From: Campylobacterales bacterium
GTDB taxonomy: Bacteria; Campylobacterota; Campylobacteria; Campylobacterales; QNZT01
Reading direction: 5' to 3'
Assembly (NCBI GenBank): GCA_015662615.1
Contig: DQTU01000171.1
Coordinates: 1-7,757, forward strand
DNA: 7,757 bases
The notes beneath the pieces were generated by a model. It searched no databases. It saw only the letters and a program-made list of their open reading frames with translations, and was not told the DNA's origin. Positions within the stretch are counted from its first letter, which is position 1. Every line of letters begins with the position of its first letter. Position numbers and translations under genes: made by a program. Below, one piece after another: positions 1-5,977 of the stretch.

Positions 1-765
1 ATCTTGGTTTGTTACTACAATTCCTGTTGGAATGTGTGTTATACGGATAGCACTATCAGTTGTATTTACCGACTGTCCCCCACAACCTGAAGCTCTCATA
101 GTATCTATCTTTAAATCACCCTCATCTATCTCTATCTCAACATCATCAACCTCTGGCATAACGGCAACTGTGATAGCTGAAGTGTGTACACGCCCTTGGG
201 ATTCTGTATCTGGAACTCTTTGAACTCGATGTACTCCACCCTCATGTTTGAGTTTGCTATAGGCTCCCTCTCCCTTTATGAGTGCAATCATCTCTTTGTA
301 TCCATCAACAGTTCCCTCAGATGAACTCATGATTTCAACTTTCCATCCACTTGCTTCTGCATATCTAACATAAGCTTTGAAAAGATCGCCAACAAAAAGT
401 GCGGCTTCATCGCCACCTGTTCCTGCTCGCATCTCTAGATAAATATTTCTATCATCATTTGGATCACGAGGAAGCATGAGGACTTTTATCTCTTCTTCGA
501 TCTCGGTTTTTCTCGGCTCTAGCTCTTTGAGTTCCTCTTTTGCTAATTCTCCAAGCTCTTTATCCTCTAACATCTCTCTATTATCGTCGATGTCATCACA
601 TACTCTTAAATACTCTTCTGCTTTTTCTTTGACGGCTTCTATGCCTTTTTGCTCACGAGAAAGTTCGGTCATTTTTGAGATATCACTTATGATGTCAGGT
701 GAACATAGAAGTTCACTTATCTCATTGTAACGGTCTAGAAAAGGTTGTAGTTTTGATTTTAGCAC
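1..765 (-). CDS. prfA: Peptide chain release factor 1 (RF1), 5' part only, GTG start
   Basis: RF1 reads UAA and UAG in the ribosomal A site and triggers hydrolysis of peptidyl-tRNA. The frame is open from a GTG at 765-763 to the left edge and gives 255 residues of a protein usually about 355 long, so roughly the last 100 are missing. Visible parts are a charged helical N-terminal domain (about residues 1-100), the signature RAGTGGDEAALF (113-124), HRVQRVPDTESQGRVHTSA (179-197) with the stop-codon-reading PxT tripeptide as PDT (185-187), and the catalytic GGQ (229-231) followed by NTTDSAIRITHIPTG. An in-frame TAA lies four codons before the GTG with no ATG between; the first ATG (residue 32) would cut into the conserved N-terminal domain, so GTG is the start. 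No clear Shine-Dalgarno precedes it. The gene begins 33 bases after rpsT with no hairpin between, so the two are probably co-transcribed and perhaps translationally coupled. Identity is secure. Confidence 0.96.
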   Translation of the reverse strand, partial: MLKSKLQPFLDRYNEISELLCSPDIISDISKMTELSREQKGIEAVKEKAEEYLRVCDDIDDNREMLEDKELGELAKEELKELEPRKTEIEEEIKVLMLPRDPNDDRNIYLEMRAGTGGDEAALFVGDLFKAYVRYAEASGWKVEIMSSSEGTVDGYKEMIALIKGEGAYSKLKHEGGVHRVQRVPDTESQGRVHTSAITVAVMPEVDDVEIEIDEGDLKIDTMRASGCGGQSVNTTDSAIRITHIPTGIVVTNQD

Positions 766-798
766 AATTGATGCTTAAAGGTAGATGGACAAAACTGC

Positions 799-1074
799 TT
801 ACGCAGCTTTATCACTAAGAGATTTTACTAATTTAGAAAGTCTACTTACTTTTCTAGCTGCTGTATTTTTCTTTAAAATACCTTTACTTACATACTTATG
901 AAAGTTCTGATTTGCATCTTTGAATGCTTCAACTGCTTTTGCACTGTCCCCAGCCTCCACAGCTTCTTTAACTGCTCTAGTGATGTTTTTGATTCTAGTT
1001 TTGTAAAATCTGTTTCTCTCTGTTCTTTTTATAGTCTGTCTTGCTCTTTTTGCTGCAGATGCATGGTTTGCCAT
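799..1074 (-). CDS. rpsT: 30S ribosomal protein S20
   Basis: S20 is a primary 16S rRNA-binding protein at the base of the 30S subunit. The 91-residue product has the normal length, a highly basic composition and the family N-terminus MANHASAAKRARQTIKRTER, followed by NRFYKTRIKNITRAVKEAV and a Lys/Arg-rich C-terminal helix (RKVSRLSKLVKSLSDKAA), consistent with its three-helix-bundle fold. The ATG at 1074 is preceded by AAAGG (1082-1086 on the complementary strand) at a 7-base spacing, and the encoded start MANH matches the family. It is the first gene of a two-gene unit with prfA and is divergent from glmM. S20 represses its own translation in E. coli; nothing in the sequence shows whether that happens here. 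Confidence 0.97.
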   Translation of the reverse strand: MANHASAAKRARQTIKRTERNRFYKTRIKNITRAVKEAVEAGDSAKAVEAFKDANQNFHKYVSKGILKKNTAARKVSRLSKLVKSLSDKAA

Positions 1075-1105
1075 TATCTTGCCTTTGTGAAAAATTTTGT
1101 AGGCG

Positions 1106-1111
1106 ATTATA
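1106..1111 (-). promoter_or_regulatory. Probable -10 element of the rpsT-prfA promoter
   Basis: Read on the minus strand this is a perfect TATAAT, 32 bases upstream of the rpsT ATG, which predicts a start of transcription near 1099 and a short leader containing the ribosome binding site. No good -35 box is found at 16-18 bases spacing; instead the upstream DNA is T/A-rich, which is usual for housekeeping promoters in Campylobacterota. This is a prediction by consensus and position only. Confidence 0.5.
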
Positions 1112-1131
1112 TTGAAAAGATTCTAAAATAT

Positions 1132-1146
1132 TACTTAAATTAAGTA
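1132..1146. repeat. Short palindrome in the rpsT/glmM divergent region
   Basis: TACTTAA and TTAAGTA form perfect 7-base arms around a single central A. It sits just upstream of the predicted rpsT -10, overlapping where a -35 would be, and about 100 bases upstream of glmM. Its symmetry and position would suit an operator serving both directions, but the DNA here is so AT-rich that a palindrome of this size can easily arise by chance. No known regulator site is recognised. Confidence 0.35.
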
Positions 1147-1149
1147 TTT

Positions 1150-1240
1150 TATCAGCAAATTCATATTGGGATTAATAAAAATTTAATATCTGTCGATATA
1201 TACTATTAAATAAAATTCAGTATATTAAATAAAAAGGTTA
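1150..1240 (+). promoter_or_regulatory. Likely glmM-lspA promoter region and ribosome binding site
   Basis: This very AT-rich stretch upstream of glmM must hold its promoter, since the neighbouring unit runs the other way. Two -10-like boxes are visible on the plus strand, TATACT at 1199-1204 and TATATT at 1221-1226; neither has a convincing -35 and I cannot choose between them. AAGG at 1234-1237 is a modest Shine-Dalgarno 9 bases before the glmM ATG at 1247. Confidence 0.35.
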
Positions 1241-1246
1241 AATGAT

Positions 1247-2587
1247 ATGGAACTTTTTGGAACAGATGGCGTAAGAGGAATGGCAGGAAGAAAACTAACA
1301 GCAGAGGTTGTTTTAAGATTAGCAATGGCTGCGGGTATATATTTTAAAAAAACTGCTGTTACAAATAAAATTTTAGTAGGTAAAGATACTAGAAAAAGTG
1401 GCTATATGATTGAAAATGCACTGATTTCTGGTTTAGCAGCTGTTGGCTTTGATGTAAGACAAATAGGTCCTATGCCAACACCTGCTATTGCTTTTTTGAC
1501 TGAAGATTTAAGATGTGACGCAGGTATTATGATTAGTGCGAGTCATAACTCTTATGAAGATAATGGGATTAAATTCTTTGATAAACGAGGAAACAAGCTT
1601 AGTGAAAAAATAGAAGCTGAGATTGAAGCTATCTTTCAAGATGACGAATTGATTGCTGTAAATCAAGCAACTTATATGGATATTGGTCAAACTAGAAGAA
1701 TAGATGATGTTATTGGAAGATATATCGTACATATTAAAAATTCTCTCCCAAAGTCTATGACACTAAATGGTTTAAGAGTTGTTTTAGATGTTGCGAATGG
1801 TGCAGCTTATAAGGTAGCTCCTACCGTATTTAGAGAGTTAGGCGCTGATGTTATTATGATGAATGACAAGCCAGACGGTAGAAACATCAATGAAGGGTGT
1901 GGAGCACTTCATCCTGACCAACTTGGAGAAGAGGTAAGACGATTGAGAGCAGATATTGGTTTTGCTTTTGATGGTGATGCAGATAGAATTGTGGTTGTTG
2001 ATGAAAAAGGTCAAATTGCAGATGGTGATAAACTTTTAGCTGTACTTGCATGTCATCTAAAACAACAAGACCAACTTGCTAACAATGGCGTAGTTGCAAC
2101 GGTTATGAGCAATCAAGCACTTGAAGATTACTTAATGAAAAAGAAGATTAATTTATATAGATGTAATGTTGGAGATAAATTTGTTTTAGAAGTGATGCAA
2201 AAAGAGGGTCTAAACTTTGGCGGTGAGCAGAGTGGTCATGTGATACTTCGTGATTACGCAAAAACAGGTGATGCCTTGGCTGCTGCCCTTCAAGTGGTTG
2301 CATTTCTACTCAAAAGCAATAAAAAAGCAAGTGAACTTTTAAATCCATTTGAGTTATATCCTCAACTACTGAGAAATATTAAAATCAAGAAAAAAATACC
2401 TCTTGATAAAATTGAAGGTTTTGATGAAATGCTTAAAAGCTTAGAAGCTGAGCATATCAGACCACTTATCAGATACTCAGGAACGGAAAATCTTTTGAGA
2501 TTGTTACTTGAGGGTAAAGATGGTCCACTTGTCAATAAAAGAATGGATGAACTTTTAGAATTTTTTACCAAGAAGTTAAATGGATAA
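1247..2587 (+). CDS. glmM: Phosphoglucosamine mutase
   Basis: GlmM interconverts glucosamine-6-phosphate and glucosamine-1-phosphate in the cytoplasm, on the way to UDP-GlcNAc for peptidoglycan and LPS; in Helicobacter the gene was once named ureC. The 446-residue product matches the family length and its four-domain alpha-D-phosphohexomutase fold. Visible are the N-terminus FGTDGVRGMAG (4-14), the phosphoserine loop GIMISASHN (93-101, phosphorylated residue S99), the Mg-binding loop FDGDADR (241-247, D242/D244/D246), the sugar-specificity loop GGEQSGH (325-331) and the phosphate-binding RYSGTENLLR (409-418). One oddity is that the usual proline after SASHN is serine (S102). The final bases overlap the lspA start by 8, so the two genes are co-transcribed and probably translationally coupled. 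The ATG at 1247 gives the exact family N-terminus; an ATG at 1242 is out of frame. Confidence 0.97.
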   Translation: MELFGTDGVRGMAGRKLTAEVVLRLAMAAGIYFKKTAVTNKILVGKDTRKSGYMIENALISGLAAVGFDVRQIGPMPTPAIAFLTEDLRCDAGIMISASHNSYEDNGIKFFDKRGNKLSEKIEAEIEAIFQDDELIAVNQATYMDIGQTRRIDDVIGRYIVHIKNSLPKSMTLNGLRVVLDVANGAAYKVAPTVFRELGADVIMMNDKPDGRNINEGCGALHPDQLGEEVRRLRADIGFAFDGDADRIVVVDEKGQIADGDKLLAVLACHLKQQDQLANNGVVATVMSNQALEDYLMKKKINLYRCNVGDKFVLEVMQKEGLNFGGEQSGHVILRDYAKTGDALAAALQVVAFLLKSNKKASELLNPFELYPQLLRNIKIKKKIPLDKIEGFDEMLKSLEAEHIRPLIRYSGTENLLRLLLEGKDGPLVNKRMDELLEFFTKKLNG

Positions 2588-3020
2588 AACATATAAAACT
2601 TTTTTCGGCACTTTTATCGCCGTTTTTATCATCGACCAACTTATCAAAGCAGTTTTTTTAAACGGCTTTGATTGGAATAGCTCATGTATATCCCTAAATC
2701 TTACACTTAACAAAGGTGTAGCATTTTCTATGTTTGCCTCGCTAGGACCTTATCTTAAATTTATCCAAATCGCCCTCATTGGTGGTGTTTTTGGTTATAT
2801 ATTTTGGGAAAAGAAAATACTTCAAGAGTATGCCTTGGCACTTGGTTTGATACTCGGTGGAGGCATAAGTAATCTTCTTGATAGATTTTTGCAAGAGGGT
2901 GTTGTTGATTATGTCTATTGGCATTGTGGATTTGATTTTGCAATTTTCAATTTTGCTGATGTGATGATTGATTTGGGTGTTGTAATTATTTTGTGGTTAA
3001 GTTTTAAGAACAAAGATTAA
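2580..3020 (+). CDS. lspA: Lipoprotein signal peptidase (signal peptidase II)
   Basis: LspA is an inner-membrane aspartic protease that removes the signal peptide of prolipoproteins after the lipobox cysteine has been diacylated. The 146-residue product is near the short end of the family. Four membrane segments are predicted, at about residues 8-28, 59-77, 84-100 and 121-141. Conserved motifs are IIDQLIK (17-23, D20), LNKGVAFS (43-50, N44), the catalytic SNLLDR (97-102, D101) and FNFADVMID (123-131, second catalytic aspartate D127). The ATG at 2580 lies inside the end of glmM in a different frame; its ribosome binding site is weak (AGAAG at 2571-2575, 4 bases away), consistent with re-initiation by ribosomes finishing glmM. 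It is the last gene of this unit, followed at once by a terminator hairpin. Confidence 0.96.
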   Translation: MDKTYKTFFGTFIAVFIIDQLIKAVFLNGFDWNSSCISLNLTLNKGVAFSMFASLGPYLKFIQIALIGGVFGYIFWEKKILQEYALALGLILGGGISNLLDRFLQEGVVDYVYWHCGFDFAIFNFADVMIDLGVVIILWLSFKNKD

Positions 3021-3022
3021 GT

Positions 3023-3054
3023 AATTGTATCGGACAAAACCCGATACAATTTTT
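3023..3054 (+). terminator. Rho-independent terminator after lspA, shared convergent spacer
   Basis: AATTGTATCGG (3023-3033) pairs perfectly with CCGATACAATT (3041-3051), an 11-bp stem with a 7-base loop, followed by a run of T from 3050 to 3054. The stem starts three bases after the lspA stop. On the opposite strand the same hairpin lies just beyond the mdh stop (3056-3058) but is followed by only TT and then mixed sequence, so it should terminate lspA well and the mdh operon less well. Confidence 0.9.
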
Positions 3055-3055
3055 C

Positions 3056-4000
3056 TTAACTAAAAAAACCTTCATCTTTTAAAATACCAATACCCTCTTG
3101 TATAGAGTTCACTGATACATCAAGTTTTGCTTTCATCTCATCATCAAGCTTAAGCTCAATAATTTTCTCAACTCCATTTGCGCCTAGAACTACTGGAACC
3201 CCTAAAGCTACATCTTTATAACCATACTCACCGTCAAGAAGCACAGAAGAAGGCATAACGATACGAGAATCATCAAGGATTGCTTCAACCATAACTGCAA
3301 TTGAACGTCCAGGAGCATAGTAACCTGAGGTTTTAAGATGACTTACTATCTCTGCTCCACCATCTCTTGTTTTTTGTTTGATATCTTCCATATCAGATTG
3401 ATCAAGAACTTGATTAAGTGGAATTCCACCAACTGCAGAAATTTCAGGATATGGAATCATATCTTGACCATGATCACCTAAAACTATAGCACGAGTAAGA
3501 CCAGAACCAAAACCTACCTTTTGCTGTATCTGATAAGCCATTCTAGCACCGTCAAGTGCTCCAGCCATACCTATAATCCTATTCCTATCCCATCCTGTTA
3601 ATTGATGAATTACATAAGTCATAATATCTAATGGATTTGAGACACACAATATTATAGCATTTGGAGAATTCTTCACGATATTTTCAACAACTTGTGAAAC
3701 AATTTTTGCATTGATATTTAAAAGATCTGCTCTTGTCATATCACCTTTTCTAGGAACACCAGCTGTGATAACAACGATATCACAATCTTTCATATCTTCT
3801 GGTTTTTCAGCCGCAGTAACGATAGTACCACGAGGTGAGTATATCGCTGCTTGTCCTATATCTATCGCTTTTCCTTTAGCAACATCAGGAAAAATATCAT
3901 AAAGAATAACCTCATGACAAGTACCTAACATCACTAATGAAAATGCAGCAGATGCACCTACTGCACCTGCTCCTACTATTCCTACTTTTCTTCCAACCAT
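3056..4000 (-). CDS. mdh: NAD-dependent malate dehydrogenase (LDH-like type)
   Basis: It should interconvert malate and oxaloacetate with NAD in the cytoplasm, as part of the oxidative or reductive TCA cycle. The 314-residue product has the length and order of the LDH/MDH superfamily: the Rossmann motif VGAGAVGAS in variant form GIVGAGAVGAS (7-17), D35 at the end of the second strand favouring NAD, GVPRKGDMTR (81-90) with R84 and R90 as substrate-binding arginines, VSNPLDIMTY (120-129, N122), LDGAR (149-153, D150 and R153) and the catalytic histidine in GDHGQDMIP (175-183, H177). Arginine at position 84, where lactate dehydrogenases have glutamine, favours malate. The sequence around H177 is atypical (usually GGHGDTMVP). 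AGGAG (4006-4010 on the complement) lies 5 bases before the ATG. It is the third gene of the ETF operon, 15 bases after etfBA; this is not the icd-mdh-sucCD-oor neighbourhood I recall for some relatives. A different 2-hydroxyacid substrate is possible but less likely. Confidence 0.92.
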   Translation of the reverse strand: MVGRKVGIVGAGAVGASAAFSLVMLGTCHEVILYDIFPDVAKGKAIDIGQAAIYSPRGTIVTAAEKPEDMKDCDIVVITAGVPRKGDMTRADLLNINAKIVSQVVENIVKNSPNAIILCVSNPLDIMTYVIHQLTGWDRNRIIGMAGALDGARMAYQIQQKVGFGSGLTRAIVLGDHGQDMIPYPEISAVGGIPLNQVLDQSDMEDIKQKTRDGGAEIVSHLKTSGYYAPGRSIAVMVEAILDDSRIVMPSSVLLDGEYGYKDVALGVPVVLGANGVEKIIELKLDDEMKAKLDVSVNSIQEGIGILKDEGFFS

Positions 4001-4015
4001 ATGTACTCCTTTATT

Positions 4016-5962
4016 TTATGCCTTTTTAGGCTCTATTCCGAAGGTAAAACCAGCTTTGACTTTTTCAATAAGTTCCGGCATGACATCTTGATAAGTCCCC
4101 ACTATTCCAAAATCTGCATTTTGAAAAATTGTTGCTTTTGCATTGCTGTCGATGGAAACAATCATCTCTGACTCTTTCATTCCTGCGATATGTTGAATCG
4201 CACCAGAAATAGCTGCTGAGATATAAACTTTTGGTCGTACAGTTTTTCCTGTTTGTCCTACTTGTCTTGCATACTCTGCATATCCACCATCAACCGCAGG
4301 ACGACTTGCTGCCCACTCTGCGTTAACACCTTGCTCTTTAAGAGCTTCGACTAATTGCTGTACAAGATTTAATCCATCAATTTCACCAGCAGGTCTTCCG
4401 CCAGCTACAATAATATCAGCTTCAAATAGATTTTGCAAACCACCCTCACCTCTAACTGTCTCTAAAATTTCAGCTGCAAAATCATCTTTGATTAGTTTTG
4501 GTTTAAAATCTGTAATTTTTCCTTTTTTCTTTGGATCAGGTGTTGGTACTTCAAATGTTCCAGCACGAGCCGTAGAGATTTGAGGACAAACAAAACCTAA
4601 AATTGTAGCAAGTTTACTCTCTCCATAAGTTGGTCTTCTGGACTCTAGGATTGGAGCAAAAATTATCTTTTTCTTTCTATCGATATGCTCACCAATTTCA
4701 AGTGCAGTACAATCAGCAGTAACACCACCATGTGTTTTAACACCAATTCTAGGAGCCAATTCACGCCCTGCAGTGGAAGCTGCAAAAAGTGCAATTTCAG
4801 GCTTTCTCTCGCTGATCACTTGTTCAAAGATAGAGGCAAAAGGAAGCACTAAATACTCATCAAGTCTCTTATCTTCCACAACAATGACCTCATCACTTCC
4901 ATGTTCTATCAAGCTTTGTGCAAGTTCTTTAACACCTTTTGCTCCGATAAGAAGTGTTGTAACTTGGGTATCGTTTCCAAGTTTTGCTGCCAACTCTCGT
5001 GAAGGGGTTAAAAGCTCAAATGATGGTCGAGTGATTTTTCCATTTGCAACTTCTGCCCATGTTAAAATTCCCGTAGAACCATCTCTAAAGTCAGTCACTT
5101 CATAATCAGGTCTAGCTCTACCTTTTTTCGCTTTTTTCTCTACCTCTTCAACTACTGCTTTTCCAGATTTGATATTTTTAATCATATCATCCACTAAAGC
5201 ACTCTCACTTGAGCCTTTACTCATAATGATAGGTGCTCTTTCACTAATGATATTTTGTACTTTTGCAACAATTGTAGGAGAACCGCTAAGTCCTATTTTT
5301 TCATCACTCAGTCCTACATCATCGATATTTAAAACCGTAACTTCACTATTTCTAGCTTTTATAGCACCTTTAAGTGTTGGTCGTCTTGGCGGAATACCTG
5401 TCGGAGTCAAAGAGAGTGCACATGGCATAGAAAGTTTCATCATCTGATAACCACCCTCAATAATTCTCTTTGCGATGATATTGCCATCTTTGGATTCCGC
5501 TGTTTCGATAAATGTCGCTTGTGGAATACCCATATTTTCAGCTACTTGTGAAGGCACATGCGCTGTATCTCCATCACTTGTTTGCCGTCCTGCCACGATA
5601 ACAAAAGGCTCTTTGGAATCTTTTGTGTATCCTAAGTGACTAAGCATAGTTGCAATTGCTAAACCAGTTGCATACGTATCACTACCACCAAGTCTTCTAT
5701 CTGAAAGCAAATATGCTTCATCATAACCCATCGCTAACGCAGTTTTTAAAGAGGCATCAAAAGATGGAGGTCCCATTGAACAGACGATAAGTTTTGCATC
5801 TGGGTTTTGTGCTTTGAGTTGAAGACCTGCTTCAAGACCAAAAGAGCAGTCGATATTTATGATAGATTTCGCTTTTGTTCTATCCATCAAACCATCATCA
5901 CCCATACGCATTTCGCTAGGGAGCGGTACCTGTTTCATCAAACTAATAATTGTTAAAGCCAT
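4016..5962 (-). CDS. etfBA: Fused electron transfer flavoprotein, EtfB-EtfA single chain
   Basis: ETF is a soluble FAD protein that carries electrons between dehydrogenases and a quinone reductase, normally as an alpha-beta heterodimer. Here both subunits lie on one 648-residue chain with no stop between them. The EtfB part (about 1-262) shows KQVP (10-13), LSDRRLGGSDTYATG (86-100), GRQTSDGDTAHV (125-136) and the partner-recognition loop PPRRPTLKGAIKAR (191-204, L197). A charged linker (about 263-297) leads to the EtfA part (about 298-648), starting GILTWAEVANGKI and ending with the FAD domain: ASRPAVDGG (552-560, R554), VGQTGKTVRP (568-577, T571), SGAIQHIAGM (586-595, H591) and IFQNADFGIVG (612-622). 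R554, T571 and H591 match human EtfA R249, T266 and H286. DGDT and LSDR motifs are those of second-FAD (bifurcating) ETFs. AAAGGAG (5970-5976 on the complement) is 7 bases before the ATG. It lies 15 bases after the ETF-QO gene. Confidence 0.94.
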   Translation of the reverse strand: MALTIISLMKQVPLPSEMRMGDDGLMDRTKAKSIINIDCSFGLEAGLQLKAQNPDAKLIVCSMGPPSFDASLKTALAMGYDEAYLLSDRRLGGSDTYATGLAIATMLSHLGYTKDSKEPFVIVAGRQTSDGDTAHVPSQVAENMGIPQATFIETAESKDGNIIAKRIIEGGYQMMKLSMPCALSLTPTGIPPRRPTLKGAIKARNSEVTVLNIDDVGLSDEKIGLSGSPTIVAKVQNIISERAPIIMSKGSSESALVDDMIKNIKSGKAVVEEVEKKAKKGRARPDYEVTDFRDGSTGILTWAEVANGKITRPSFELLTPSRELAAKLGNDTQVTTLLIGAKGVKELAQSLIEHGSDEVIVVEDKRLDEYLVLPFASIFEQVISERKPEIALFAASTAGRELAPRIGVKTHGGVTADCTALEIGEHIDRKKKIIFAPILESRRPTYGESKLATILGFVCPQISTARAGTFEVPTPDPKKKGKITDFKPKLIKDDFAAEILETVRGEGGLQNLFEADIIVAGGRPAGEIDGLNLVQQLVEALKEQGVNAEWAASRPAVDGGYAEYARQVGQTGKTVRPKVYISAAISGAIQHIAGMKESEMIVSIDSNAKATIFQNADFGIVGTYQDVMPELIEKVKAGFTFGIEPKKA

Positions 5963-5977
5963 ATTAAATCTCCTTTG

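Noticed and set aside
476..730. Serine-rich 84-codon plus-strand frame opposite prfA
   Set aside because: Composition is that of the complement of acidic, Glu-rich RF1 codons; no ribosome binding site and no family resemblance.
898..1143. Open frame of 81 codons on the plus strand opposite rpsT
   Set aside because: Cys/Phe/Ser-rich product typical of an antisense frame of a Lys/Ala-rich gene, no recognisable family, and it lies wholly on rpsT and its promoter.
5070..5180. Possible frameshift or sequencing error joining separate etfB and etfA genes
   Set aside because: The frame is continuous, the linker has ordinary codons and no internal ribosome binding site plus ATG is seen at the junction, so a genuine fusion is the simpler reading.
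4773..5447. Two plus-strand open frames (110 and 92 codons) opposite the fused ETF
   Set aside because: Shadow frames of a strongly conserved gene, with low-complexity Ser/Leu-rich products.
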